DNA of 64,000 bases. It comes from Streptomyces sp. CB02414 (GTDB taxonomy: Bacteria > Actinomycetota > Actinomycetes > Streptomycetales > Streptomycetaceae). A program made the translations under genes and the position numbers. Each line of letters starts with the position of its first letter. The stretch's first letter is position 1. The notes beneath the pieces are model-generated. The model did not search any database. It was given only the letters and a program-made list of their open reading frames with translations, and was not told where the DNA came from. The DNA lies in assembly GCF_001905385.1 (NCBI RefSeq), contig NZ_LIPF01000006.1, forward strand, positions 310,001-374,000, given 5' to 3'. Below, one piece after another: positions 17,692 through 26,190 of the stretch.

Positions 17692-17981
17692 CCGCACCGC
17701 GCGAACCCCGCCTGCTCCCCTGGTCAGGGCCCGAGGGCAAGCCCTGCTACCTCGTCACCGACGACCACGGTGGCCCCGTCTCCCGACTCGCTGACACCAC
17801 CGAGGTCACCCAGCTCGGCATGGGCGCAGAGCTGCTCGCCCATGCCCGTGAACTCCTCCCGGGCACACCGCCCGGTGAACTCCGCTACCTCGCGGAGCGA
17901 CTTGCGGAATGCCTCGCCAACGCCCTGCGAGTGGCCGAGAGCCGCGGCCGACGGCTGGAAGCCGTCGACTCCGGGGGCTGA
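17688..17981 (+). CDS. Small hypothetical protein, second gene of a two-gene unit
   Basis: A 97-residue protein. The N-terminal half reads like a small beta-sheet (LLPWSGPEGKPCYLVTDD, then GPVSRLADTTE) and the C-terminal half is an amphipathic helix pair (GAELLAHARELL, LRYLAERLAECLANALRVAES). There is no signal peptide and no DNA-binding motif. It overlaps the preceding gene by four bases (ATGA). It marks the right-hand end of the putative accessory segment; the next gene (18115) is a secreted esterase with ordinary core-genome style. Confidence 0.65.
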   Translation: MTAPREPRLLPWSGPEGKPCYLVTDDHGGPVSRLADTTEVTQLGMGAELLAHARELLPGTPPGELRYLAERLAECLANALRVAESRGRRLEAVDSGG

Positions 17982-18114
17982 GACTCTGACACGAGCCGTC
18001 TCTCTCCCATCGCCCCGCGGTATCACCCCGCGCTCCGACGTCACCCCCTGGTCGTACGCCAAGCGGCGCCCAGGACCGATGTGTTGAGCCCAGTCGAGAA
18101 CCTAGCTTCGGGAC

Positions 18115-19317
18115 ATGACCACTAGACCACGCAGAGCCGCAGTGGCCGCCCTGCTCACGTGCGCGTTGGCCGTCCCGCTGCTGGGCGCCGCGCCCGCGTC
18201 GGCTTCTCAGCAGGCGCACGCGCAGACCCAGTACTCAGTGCCGGGGACGCGCAGCACCAGCGCGCCCGAGCTGCCGCGCCCCGCCGGACCGCACCCGGTG
18301 GGGCGCCGCACCCTGCACCTCGTCGACCGGCACCGCACCGACCCCTGGGTGCCGACGGCGCGGGGACGGGAGTTGCTGGTGTCCGTGTCGTACCCGGCCC
18401 GCCGGACGGGCGCCGGGTCACCGGCGGCGTACGTGACGGCCGACGAGGCACGGCTCCTGCTGGAGGCGAGGGGGCTGACCGGTGTCGTGCCGGCCGAGAC
18501 GCTGGCCGGCACCCGGACGCACGCGCGGGTCGGCGCCGCCCCAGCGCGCGGACGCTTCCCACTGGTGCTGCTGTCCCCCGGATTCGGGATGCCGCGCACC
18601 ACGCTCACCTCGCTCGCCGACGACCTGGCCAGTCGCGGTTACGTCGTCGCCGCCGTGGACCACGCCTACGAATCGCTCGCCACGGAGTTCCCCGGAGGCC
18701 GGGTCATGCCCTGCGTGGCCTGCGAAAAGGTCGACGGACGTGCCGAGTTCGCCGGTGTGGTGCGCGGGAGGACGGCCGACCTGTCGTTCGTGATCGACGA
18801 GCTGACGGACCGCCGGAGGACCGGGGCGCTGGCCCGCATGATCGACCCCCGGCGGATCGGGGCAGCCGGGCATTCGATCGGCGGAGCGACCGCCGCGGCG
18901 ACCATGGCCGCCGACCGCCGGGTGCGGGCCGGCGCCGATCTCGACGGCAACTTCTTCGTCGACGACGCCGGGGCAGGGATCGGCGAGCGGCCCTTCTTGA
19001 TGCTCGGCGCGGAGAGCGTCCACAGCCCCGGCGGCGACATCACCGACTGGGACGGCGCCTGGAGCCGCCTGCACGGCTGGAAGCGCTGGCTGACCGTCGA
19101 CGGAGCCGGGCACTTCTCCTTCACCGACTTCCCCTGGCTGGGCGACCGGCTGGGGCTGCCGACGGACCCGGAGGCTCCGCTCTCAGGTGAGCGGAGTTGG
19201 CACATCACCCGCGACTACGTCGCCGCCTTCTTCGAGCTCCACTTGCGGGGCGTCCCACAGCCGCTGCTCGACGGCCCCACGGCATCCCGTCCCGAGGTCG
19301 AGTTCCACCGGCCGTAG
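18115..19317 (+). CDS. Secreted alpha/beta hydrolase, PAF-acetylhydrolase-like
   Basis: A 400-residue secreted esterase. A Sec signal peptide with arginine n-region and AVPLLGAAPASA cleavage region occupies about 1-31. The body has the oxyanion strand PLVLLSPGFG, the nucleophile elbow GHSIGG (Ser254), a candidate acid in ADLDGNFF and the histidine in GAGHFSFTDFP. This arrangement is typical of the plasma PAF acetylhydrolase/lipase family (PF03403). It likely cleaves short-chain or oxidised ester lipids outside the cell. Convergent with the oxidoreductase gene, with only six bases between stops. Confidence 0.87.
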   Translation: MTTRPRRAAVAALLTCALAVPLLGAAPASASQQAHAQTQYSVPGTRSTSAPELPRPAGPHPVGRRTLHLVDRHRTDPWVPTARGRELLVSVSYPARRTGAGSPAAYVTADEARLLLEARGLTGVVPAETLAGTRTHARVGAAPARGRFPLVLLSPGFGMPRTTLTSLADDLASRGYVVAAVDHAYESLATEFPGGRVMPCVACEKVDGRAEFAGVVRGRTADLSFVIDELTDRRRTGALARMIDPRRIGAAGHSIGGATAAATMAADRRVRAGADLDGNFFVDDAGAGIGERPFLMLGAESVHSPGGDITDWDGAWSRLHGWKRWLTVDGAGHFSFTDFPWLGDRLGLPTDPEAPLSGERSWHITRDYVAAFFELHLRGVPQPLLDGPTASRPEVEFHRP

Positions 19318-19323
19318 CTCCCG

Positions 19324-22188
19324 TCACTCCGGCCTCTGCTCCAGCCCCTCCGCCAACACCTCCGCCAAGTGCCGCCCCCGCACCCCGCCCAGCTGTTCCA
19401 GCTGCGTCCGGCACGAGAAGCCGTCCGCCAGGACCACCGCCCCGTCCGGCGCCTCGCGCACCGCCGGGAGCAGTTGGTCCTCCGCACAAGCCACCGACAC
19501 CTCGTAGTGGCCGTCCTCGAAACCGAAGTTGCCCGCGAGACCGCAGCAGCCGCCACTCAGCTCACCGGTCAGGCCGGCCGCCTCGCGCAGGCGGCGGTCG
19601 GCCGCGTCGCCCAGGACCGCGTGCTGGTGGCAGTGGGTCTGGCCGGTCGCCGGGAGGTTCACGGTGGGCGGGGTCCAGTCGGGGGCGTGGCGTTCCAGGG
19701 CTTGTGCGAAGGTCAGGACGCGGGCGGCGAGGCGGGCGGCCCGCGGATCGTCGTGCAGCAGCTCGGGCAGGTCCGTGCGCAGGGCGGCGGCGCAGCTCGG
19801 CTCCAGGACGACGACCGGGGCGGACGTCTCCAGCACCGGCGTCATCAGGTCCAGCGTGCGGCGCATCACCGCGCGGGCGCGGTCCAGTTGGCCCGTCGAC
19901 ACGTAGGTCAGGCCGCAGCAGACGCGGCTCCGGCGGGCGGCCAGCAGCGCCAGAGCCGACCTCGACGTGCCGTCGCCGACCGCCGCCCGTCCGCGCAGTG
20001 TCGGCGGCAGCACCACCCGCAGCCCCGCCGCCTCCAGAACCCGTACGGCCGCCCGGCCCACGGAGGGGGACAGGTGCTCGGTGAAGGTGTCGGGCCACAG
20101 GACCACCAGCTCACCCTCGGCGACCGGTCCTCCGCGCCCCCGCCACCACCGGCTGAACGTCTCCCCCGACAGACGCGGTACGTCCCGCTCCTTCGCGATC
20201 CCGCCCAGCCGTTTCCCCACCGCCGCCAGCGGCCGCACGGACGCGAGCGCGTTGACGACCGGAGCCACCCGCGCCCGCGCCGCCCAGCGCAGCCACACCG
20301 GCAGCCACCCCATCGCGTAGTGGGCGGGCGGGCGGCGGCGTCCCGCGTAGTGGTGGTGCAGGAACTCCGCCTTGTACGTGGCCATGTCGACCTCGACCGG
20401 GCAGTCGGAGCGGCAGCCCTTGCAGGACAGGCACAGGTCCAGGGCGTCCCGGACCTCCTCCGAACGCCAGCCGTCCGTCACCACCTCACCGGCAAGCATC
20501 TCGTGCAGCAGGCGGGCGCGGCCCCGCGTGGAGTGCTGCTCGTCCCCCGTGGCCCGGAAGGAGGGGCACATCACCGCCGAGCCGGTCACCGACGTCGTAC
20601 GGCACTTCGCGACGCCGACGCAGCGCCGCACCGCCGCCGAGAAGTCGCCGCCGTCGGACGGGTAGCCGAACTCCACGTCGACCGGCTCGCGCGGCAGGAC
20701 GGAGAAACGGAGGTTTGTGTCGAGCGGGGCCGGGCGGACCAGCATCCCGGGGTTGAGGAGGTCGTCCGGGTCCCAGACGCCCTTCGCGCGTTCGAAGAGG
20801 GCGACCGTCTCCTCGCCGTACATCCGCGGCAGCAGCTCCGCCCGTGCCTGCCCGTCCCCGTGCTCCCCGGAGAGCGAGCCGCCGTGCGCCACGACCACGT
20901 CCGCCAGCTCTTCCGAGAAGCGGCGGAAACGGGCGACCCCGGCGTCCGTCAGCAGGTCGAAGTCGATGCGTACGTGGATGCAGCCGTCGCCGAAGTGGCC
21001 GTACGGCGTGCCGCGCAGGCCGTGGGCGGTCAGCAGCGCCCTGAAGTCCCGCAGGTAGCCGCCCAGCCGGGCCGGGGGCACCGCGCAGTCCTCCCAGCCG
21101 GGCCACGCCTCCGAACCGTCCGGCATCCGGGTCGCCGTGCCGCTCGCGTCCTCCCGGATGCGCCACAGCGCCCGCTGACCGGCCGGGTCGGTCACCACCA
21201 GCGCGTCCACGGCGTCGTCCGCCGCCCGTACGACCGCCTCGGCGGCCGCCCGCGCCTGTGCCTCCGAGTCGCCGCCCGTCTCCACGAACAGCCACGCCCC
21301 GCCCCGCGGCAGCCCCTCCGTGGACGGGACCAGGTCCACCGCCATGCCCTCCACGGTCAGGGGGCCGAGGGGCAGCAGCCCGGCGGCCGCCTCCGCCGCG
21401 CCCGCCTCGTCGGCGTACCCGAGGACCGCCAGCGCACGTGCCCGCGGGGCCTCGACCAGCCGTACGACCGCCTCGGTCAGCACGCCCAGCGTGCCCTCCG
21501 AGCCGCAGAAGGAGCGGGCCACGTCCGCGCCGTTCTCCGGCAGCAGCGCGTCCAGCGCGTAGCCGGAGATGCGGCGGGGGAGGTCCGGGAAGCCGGTGCG
21601 CAGGCGCGCCAGGTCGCCGTCGACCAGCTCGCGCAGGCCCTCCGGTGCCCCCGCCCAGCCGGGCCCGAGCCGCGCGGGCCTCCCCCGCGCCGTGAGCACC
21701 GACAGCTCGCGCACGCTGTCCGCCGTCGTGCCCCACGCCACCGAGTGGGAGCCGCACGAGTTGTTGCCGATCATCCCGCCGAGGGTGCAGCGGCTGTGGG
21801 TGGAGGGGTCGGGGCCGAAGCGCAGGCCGTGCGGGGCGGCGGCCTCCTGGAGGCGGTCGAGGACGAGGCCGGGCTGGACGACGGCCGTGCGGGCCTCCGG
21901 GTCCAGGGCGACCAGGCGGTTCATGTGCCGGGTGAAGTCCAGGACCACGCCCGTGCCGGTCGCCTGGCCGGCGATCGACGTGCCGCCGCCTCTCGCGACG
22001 ACCGGCGTGCCGTGCGCCCGGCACACCTCCAGTACGGCCGCCACGTCGTCGGCGTCCCTGGGCGCGACCACCCCGAGCGGGACTCTCCGGTAGTTGGACG
22101 CGTCCATCGTGGTCAGCGCCCGGGACGTGACGTCGAATCCGACCTCGCCGCGGACGGCCCTGCGCAGTGCTGCCTCCAGATCGGTCAT
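19324..22188 (-). CDS. FAD-linked oxidase / Fe-S (CCG domain) fusion, D-lactate or 2-hydroxyacid dehydrogenase-like
   Basis: A 954-residue fusion in GlcD-GlcF order. The N-terminal FAD-binding domain has VVARGGGTSIAGQATGTG (65-82), and the FAD-oxidase C-terminal domain contains GHFGDGCIHVRIDF. Then come Fe-S clusters, with a first Cys set ending MCPSF (about 537) and CLSCKGCRSDCP (about 584-595). The C-terminal part contains two cysteine-rich CCG motifs (VCCGLTY and GCCGLAG). Such enzymes oxidise D-lactate, glycolate or D-2-hydroxyglutarate and pass electrons to quinone. The ATG at 22188 gives the conserved MTDLEAALRRAV start. Because serC is adjacent and divergent, a D-2-hydroxyglutarate substrate, a by-product of serine synthesis, is worth considering; this is inference. 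Confidence 0.87.
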   Translation of the reverse strand: MTDLEAALRRAVRGEVGFDVTSRALTTMDASNYRRVPLGVVAPRDADDVAAVLEVCRAHGTPVVARGGGTSIAGQATGTGVVLDFTRHMNRLVALDPEARTAVVQPGLVLDRLQEAAAPHGLRFGPDPSTHSRCTLGGMIGNNSCGSHSVAWGTTADSVRELSVLTARGRPARLGPGWAGAPEGLRELVDGDLARLRTGFPDLPRRISGYALDALLPENGADVARSFCGSEGTLGVLTEAVVRLVEAPRARALAVLGYADEAGAAEAAAGLLPLGPLTVEGMAVDLVPSTEGLPRGGAWLFVETGGDSEAQARAAAEAVVRAADDAVDALVVTDPAGQRALWRIREDASGTATRMPDGSEAWPGWEDCAVPPARLGGYLRDFRALLTAHGLRGTPYGHFGDGCIHVRIDFDLLTDAGVARFRRFSEELADVVVAHGGSLSGEHGDGQARAELLPRMYGEETVALFERAKGVWDPDDLLNPGMLVRPAPLDTNLRFSVLPREPVDVEFGYPSDGGDFSAAVRRCVGVAKCRTTSVTGSAVMCPSFRATGDEQHSTRGRARLLHEMLAGEVVTDGWRSEEVRDALDLCLSCKGCRSDCPVEVDMATYKAEFLHHHYAGRRRPPAHYAMGWLPVWLRWAARARVAPVVNALASVRPLAAVGKRLGGIAKERDVPRLSGETFSRWWRGRGGPVAEGELVVLWPDTFTEHLSPSVGRAAVRVLEAAGLRVVLPPTLRGRAAVGDGTSRSALALLAARRSRVCCGLTYVSTGQLDRARAVMRRTLDLMTPVLETSAPVVVLEPSCAAALRTDLPELLHDDPRAARLAARVLTFAQALERHAPDWTPPTVNLPATGQTHCHQHAVLGDAADRRLREAAGLTGELSGGCCGLAGNFGFEDGHYEVSVACAEDQLLPAVREAPDGAVVLADGFSCRTQLEQLGGVRGRHLAEVLAEGLEQRPE

Positions 22189-22248
22189 GCTTCCAGCATG
22201 AGCGCTTGTCGCTTGGCACAGGTCCGCAAGACGGAGATCTCGTCTCAT

Positions 22249-22289
22249 CGGACGGACATGTCTTCGTCCGGTTTGGCCGAGGGGATACG
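22249..22289 (+). promoter_or_regulatory. Nested palindrome and -10-like element before serC
   Basis: CGGACG (22249-22254) and CGTCCG (22265-22270) form an inverted repeat around a spacer that contains the 8-bp palindrome GACATGTC (22255-22262). A GATACG hexamer (22284-22289) sits ten bases before the serC GTG. Transcription from it would begin nearly at the start codon, giving a leaderless or very short leader, which fits the lack of a ribosome site. Confidence 0.35.
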
Positions 22290-22298
22290 CTCCGGCAC

Positions 22299-23417
22299 GT
22301 GGCTGAGATCCAGATTCCTGCTGACATCAAGCCCGCGGACGGTCGATTCGGCGCGGGTCCCTCCAAGGTGCGGGTGGAGGCGCTGGACGCCCTGGCCGCC
22401 ACCGGTACGTCCCTGCTCGGCACCTCCCACCGCCAGGCGCCCGTCAAGAACCTGGTCGGCAAGGTCCGTGAGGGCATCTCCGAGCTGTTCCGGCTCCCCG
22501 ACGGCTACGAGGTGGTCCTCGGCAACGGCGGCTCCACCGCGTTCTGGGACATCGCGACCCACGGTCTGATCGAGAACAAGTCGCAGCACCTCACGTTCGG
22601 CGAGTTCTCCTCCAAGTTCGCCAAGGCCGCTAAGCTGGCGCCCTGGCTGGCCGAGCCGACCGTCGTCTCCGCCGACCCGGGCACGCACCCCGAGGCGCGG
22701 GCCGAGGCCGGCGTGGACGTGTACGCGTTCACCCACAACGAGACCTCGACCGGTGTCGCCATGCCGATCAAACGGGTTGCCGGCGCGGACGAGGGCTCCC
22801 TCGTGCTGGTCGACGCGACGTCCGGCGCCGGTGGTCTGCCGGTCGACATCGCCGAGACCGACGTCTACTACTTCGCCCCGCAGAAGTCCTTCGCCTCCGA
22901 CGGCGGCCTGTGGATCGGCGTCTTCTCCCCGGCCGCGATCGAGCGCGCCGAGCGCGTCCACGCGTCCGGCCGCCACGTCCCGGAGTTCTTCTCGCTCCCG
23001 ACCGCGATCGACAACTCCCGCAAGAACCAGACGTACAACACGCCGGCCCTCGCCACGCTGTTCCTGCTGGGCGAGCAGCTGGAGTGGATGAACGGCCAGG
23101 GCGGCCTGGACTTCACCACCGGCCGCACCAAGGACTCCTCGACCCGCCTGTACTCCTGGGCGGAGGAGGCCAAGTACGCCACCCCGTTCGTCTCCGACCC
23201 GGCCAAGCGGTCCCAGGTCATCGGCACCATCGACTTCTCCGACGACATCGACGCCGCCGCCGTCGCCAAGGTGCTGCGCGCCAACGGCGTCGTCGACACC
23301 GAGCCGTACCGCAAGCTCGGCCGCAACCAGCTGCGCGTCGCGATGTTCCCGGCGATCGACCCGGCGGACGTCGAGGCGCTGACGAAGTGCGTCGACTACG
23401 TGATCGAGAAGCTGTAG
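22299..23417 (+). CDS. serC: Phosphoserine aminotransferase
   Basis: A 372-residue class V aminotransferase of the actinobacterial SerC type, usual length for that branch. It starts EIQIPADIKPADGRFGAGPSKVR, has the GTSHRQAPVK segment, VLGNGGSTAFWD (cofactor phosphate contacts) and the PLP lysine in YYFAPQKSFASDGG (Lys196). It converts 3-phosphohydroxypyruvate and glutamate to O-phosphoserine and 2-oxoglutarate in serine biosynthesis. The GTG at 22299 gives the conserved N-terminus; no good ribosome site is seen. It is followed by a long perfect terminator hairpin shared with the convergent ABC permease gene. Confidence 0.95.
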   Translation: MAEIQIPADIKPADGRFGAGPSKVRVEALDALAATGTSLLGTSHRQAPVKNLVGKVREGISELFRLPDGYEVVLGNGGSTAFWDIATHGLIENKSQHLTFGEFSSKFAKAAKLAPWLAEPTVVSADPGTHPEARAEAGVDVYAFTHNETSTGVAMPIKRVAGADEGSLVLVDATSGAGGLPVDIAETDVYYFAPQKSFASDGGLWIGVFSPAAIERAERVHASGRHVPEFFSLPTAIDNSRKNQTYNTPALATLFLLGEQLEWMNGQGGLDFTTGRTKDSSTRLYSWAEEAKYATPFVSDPAKRSQVIGTIDFSDDIDAAAVAKVLRANGVVDTEPYRKLGRNQLRVAMFPAIDPADVEALTKCVDYVIEKL

Positions 23418-23435
23418 CGACAGCCGTCGTACGAC

Positions 23436-23474
23436 GGTGAGGGGCGCCCGGCGATTCGCCGGGCGCCCCTCACC
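23436..23474. terminator. Strong bidirectional terminator between serC and the ABC permease
   Basis: GGTGAGGGGCGCCCGGCG (23436-23453) pairs perfectly over 18 bp with 23457-23474 around an ATT loop. It sits between convergent stops (23417 and 23487), so it can end both transcripts. A separate 14-bp palindrome, CCGTCGTACGACGG (23424-23437), overlaps its left edge. Confidence 0.9.
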
Positions 23475-23486
23475 GCTTCCTCGGGC

Positions 23487-24314
23487 CTACCGGCTCAGCC
23501 GCTGGAACCTCCGTACCGCCAGCGGCAGGAAGATCGCCGTCAGGATCACCGGCCACACCCCCGCCATCAGCAGCGCGTGCTGCTCGACCCAGGAGTCGCC
23601 GCCGCCGACCGGGGTGCCGAACAGGTCGCGGGCGGCCGCGGCCGTGGAGGAGATCGGGTTCCAGGCGGCCACCCAGCCCAGCCAGTCCGGCATGAGCTGC
23701 GGGGCGACGAAGATGCTGGAGATCATCGTGAGCGGGAAGGCCACGGCGAACAGACCGCCCGCCGCCTCCGGGTTGGGGACCAGCAGACCCAGCCACACGC
23801 CGATCCAGATGAGCGCGAACCGCAGCCACAGCAGCAGTCCGAAGGCCGCCAGGAATCCCCAGCCGCCGTCCGGCCGCCAGCCCATGGCCAGTGCCGTCAG
23901 CATCATGATGGCCAGCTCGGCGCAGGCGACGACCAGATCCGTGACCCCCCGTCCGGCCACCACCGCCGACGACGACATCGGCATGGAGCGGAACCGGTCG
24001 ATGACGCCCTTGGTGGAGTCGTAGACGACGACCGTCGCGGTGTTGATGAAGCCGAAGGCCATGGTCATCACGAACATGCCGGGCATCAGGAAGTCCTTGT
24101 AGTCCCCGCCGCCGGGCACGGTCATCGCGCTGCCGAAGACATAGCCGTAGAGGAGGACGGAGAGGATGGGGAAGCCCAGCTGCCAGGCGATGTTGACGGG
24201 CTGGCGCTGGTAGTGGGTCAGGCCGCGGCGGACGATGTTGCCGCAGTCGGCGAGCAGCCAGTAGAGGCGGCCGCGCTCGGCGGCCGGGGCCGTCGTCAGG
24301 TCGAGGGCGCTCAT
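23487..24314 (-). CDS. ABC-2 type transporter permease (DrrB-like)
   Basis: A 275-residue permease with about six membrane segments, including QLGFPILSVLLYGYVFGSAM early and the conserved ABC-2 region FRSMPMSSSAVVAGRGVTDL in the cytoplasmic loop. It resembles DrrB of the daunorubicin exporter. It overlaps the upstream ATPase gene by four bases (ATGA), so the two are translated together. With the ATPase it should form a drug or lipid exporter controlled by the divergent TetR repressor. If the ATPase frameshift is real, this permease may be non-functional. Confidence 0.87.
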   Translation of the reverse strand: MSALDLTTAPAAERGRLYWLLADCGNIVRRGLTHYQRQPVNIAWQLGFPILSVLLYGYVFGSAMTVPGGGDYKDFLMPGMFVMTMAFGFINTATVVVYDSTKGVIDRFRSMPMSSSAVVAGRGVTDLVVACAELAIMMLTALAMGWRPDGGWGFLAAFGLLLWLRFALIWIGVWLGLLVPNPEAAGGLFAVAFPLTMISSIFVAPQLMPDWLGWVAAWNPISSTAAAARDLFGTPVGGGDSWVEQHALLMAGVWPVILTAIFLPLAVRRFQRLSR

Positions 24315-25299
24315 GCCGCCACCGCCTCCTTCTCCGCGTGCCGCGCGGGCTCCGCGCTCGTACGGTGTCCGGTCAGGCGCAGGAACACGTCGTCCAGGCT
24401 CGGCCTGCGCAGCCCGATGTCCTCCACGGCGACGCCCTCGTCCTGGAGGGTGCGGGCCACTTCGGTCAGGGCCGACACCCGGTCGGTGACCGGGGCGTGC
24501 ACGCGCAGCGCCTCCTCTTCCACCTCCGGTTCGCCCTTGCAGACCCGGGCGACCGTCTTCACCACTTCCGGGATCTCGGCGCGGTCGGCGACCACGACCT
24601 CGATCCGGTCGCCGCCGACCAGGTTCTTCAGCCCGTCCGGGGTGTCGTCGGCGATGGCCCGGCCCCGGTCGATGACGGTGATGCGGGAGGCCAGCTTGTC
24701 GGCCTCCTCCAGGTACTGCGTGGTCAGCAGCACCGTCGTGCCGCTCGCCACCAGGGCGCGGACCGAGTCCCAGACCTCGCCCCGGCTGCGCGGGTCCAGG
24801 CCCGTGGTCGGCTCGTCCAGGAACAGCACGGACGGGGCCAGGATCATCGAGGCGGCGAGGTCGAGGCGGCGCCGCATGCCGCCGCTGTACTTGCCGACGC
24901 CCCGGTCGGCGGCGTCGGTCAGGTCGAACTGCTCCAGCAGCTCCACGGCACGGGCGCGGGCGCGCCTGCCGCCCAGGTGGAACAGCCGCCCGAACATCTC
25001 CAGGTTCTGCCGGCCGGTGAGCACCTCGTCCACGGCCGCGTACTGCCCGGTGAGGCCGATCCGCGCCCGTACCTCACGGGCCTGCCGGGCGACATCGAGG
25101 CCGGCGACCTCGCGCGCCCGCCGTCCAGCCGGATCAGCGTGGACAGGATGCGCACGGCGGTGGTCTTGCCCGCGCCGTTCGGCCCCAGCAGCCCGTGCAC
25201 GGTGCCCTCGCGGACGGCCAGGTCGAAGCCGTCGAGGGCGCGTTTGTCGCCGTACCTCTTCTCCAGCCCCTCGGCCCGTACCGCGTGTCCGTCGCTCAT
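24311..25299 (-). pseudogene. DrrA-type ABC transporter ATPase with a single-base frameshift
   Basis: The two halves are in different frames. From ATG 25299 the protein reads LEKRYGDKRALDGFDLAVREG and Walker A GPNGAGKTTAVRIL, then after LIRLDGGRA it goes out of frame near 25111-25123. The expected continuation (EVAGLDVARQAREV, TGQYAAVDEVLTGRQNLEMF, ABC signature YSGGMRRRLDL, Walker B SVLFLDEPTTGLDP) is in the next frame and ends at 24311. One missing base in the C/G run cgcgcgcccg explains it. Either a true mutation or a sequencing/assembly error in a GC-rich run; all catalytic motifs are otherwise intact. Family: daunorubicin resistance ATPase DrrA. Confidence 0.8.
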
Positions 25300-25323
25300 G
25301 GGTGGTCCCCCTTTCACTCCCTA

Positions 25324-25365
25324 ACTGAGTACACCGTACCCGATTGCGCGTACACCGTACCCAGT
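25324..25365. promoter_or_regulatory. Operator cluster between the ABC exporter and divergent TetR
   Basis: The 13-mer GTACACCGTACCC occurs twice as a direct repeat (25329-25341 and 25350-25362), each containing GTAC-N3-GTAC. The outer arms ACTGAGTAC (25324-25332) and GTACCCAGT (25357-25365) also form an inverted repeat with one mismatch. It lies within the 93-bp spacer of a TetR/ABC-exporter divergent pair, the standard place for the repressor to control both. Confidence 0.65.
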
Positions 25366-25392
25366 TTTATCGCGCGGACCTAGACTGACCTC

Positions 25393-26190
25393 ATGGCGAG
25401 CGGTACGGAGACCAGTGGCAGCGGTGACGTCAACCGCACCATGGAACTGTTGTGGGACACCGGCCGACGGCCCAGCCGTGGGCCCAAGCCGGGGCTGACG
25501 CTGGAGCGGATCGTGGAGGCGGCCGTCGAGGTCGCCGACCGGGACGGGCTCGGTGCCGTCTCGATGCGCCGCATCGCCACCGAGCTGGGGACCGGCACCA
25601 TGTCCCTGTACCGCTACGTCCCCGGCAAGGCCGAACTCCTCGACCTCATGCTGGACCGCGTGCAGCGTCCCTCCGAGGACCCCGGCGAACTCGGCGACCT
25701 CGGTGACGGCGACTGGCGTTCGGCGCTGGCGGCGCTCGGCCACGCCACCCTTGCCCTCTACCGCCGCCACACCTGGCTGCTGGAGGTCAACCAGTCCCGC
25801 CCGATCCTGGGCCCGAGCGCGCTGGACGGCATGGAGAAGGTGCTCGCCCGGATCAAGCCGATGGGCCTGACCGACCCCGAGCTGGTCTCGGCGCTCGTCC
25901 TGATCGACGGGTACGTCGTCGGGGCCGCCCGCACGCAGGTGTACCAGGAGGAGGCGGAACGCACCTCGGGGCTCACCGACGCGCAGTTCTGGCAGGCCCA
26001 GGAACCGGTGCTGGTGAAGGCCATGACCAGCGGCCGCTACCCCGTGCTGGCCTCCCTCTCCGAGGACGCCTTCGGCACCGGCTTCGACCACTTCGACTTC
26101 GGGCTGCAGCGCATCCTGGACGGGCTGGAGGTGCTGGTGGCCGCGCGGCGCACGCCGGACGGGTCAGCGGCGGCGGAAGACCCGTCGTAG
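25393..26190 (+). CDS. TetR/AcrR-family repressor, divergent from the ABC exporter
   Basis: A 265-residue regulator. After a 35-residue N-terminal extension comes the helix-turn-helix TLERIVEAAVEVADRDGLGAVSMRRIATELGTGTMSLYRYVPGKAEL (split here across about residues 36-82). The C-terminal part (LIDGYVVGAARTQVYQEEAE) resembles the tetracycline-repressor-type ligand domain (TetR_C_1). Regulators of this class are usually next to DrrAB exporters and respond to the exported drug. Its 3' end overlaps the convergent propeller gene by 27 bases. Confidence 0.88.
   Translation: MASGTETSGSGDVNRTMELLWDTGRRPSRGPKPGLTLERIVEAAVEVADRDGLGAVSMRRIATELGTGTMSLYRYVPGKAELLDLMLDRVQRPSEDPGELGDLGDGDWRSALAALGHATLALYRRHTWLLEVNQSRPILGPSALDGMEKVLARIKPMGLTDPELVSALVLIDGYVVGAARTQVYQEEAERTSGLTDAQFWQAQEPVLVKAMTSGRYPVLASLSEDAFGTGFDHFDFGLQRILDGLEVLVAARRTPDGSAAAEDPS

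Noticed and set aside
15420..17981. Full integrative element with integrase and att sites
   Set aside because: No integrase, excisionase or tRNA gene and no clear direct repeats were seen; only regulatory and small genes remain.
19369..22569. A 1066-codon plus-strand open frame opposite the FAD/Fe-S oxidase
   Set aside because: Composition is histidine/arginine/glycine-rich shadow sequence with no domain; the minus strand has clear motifs.
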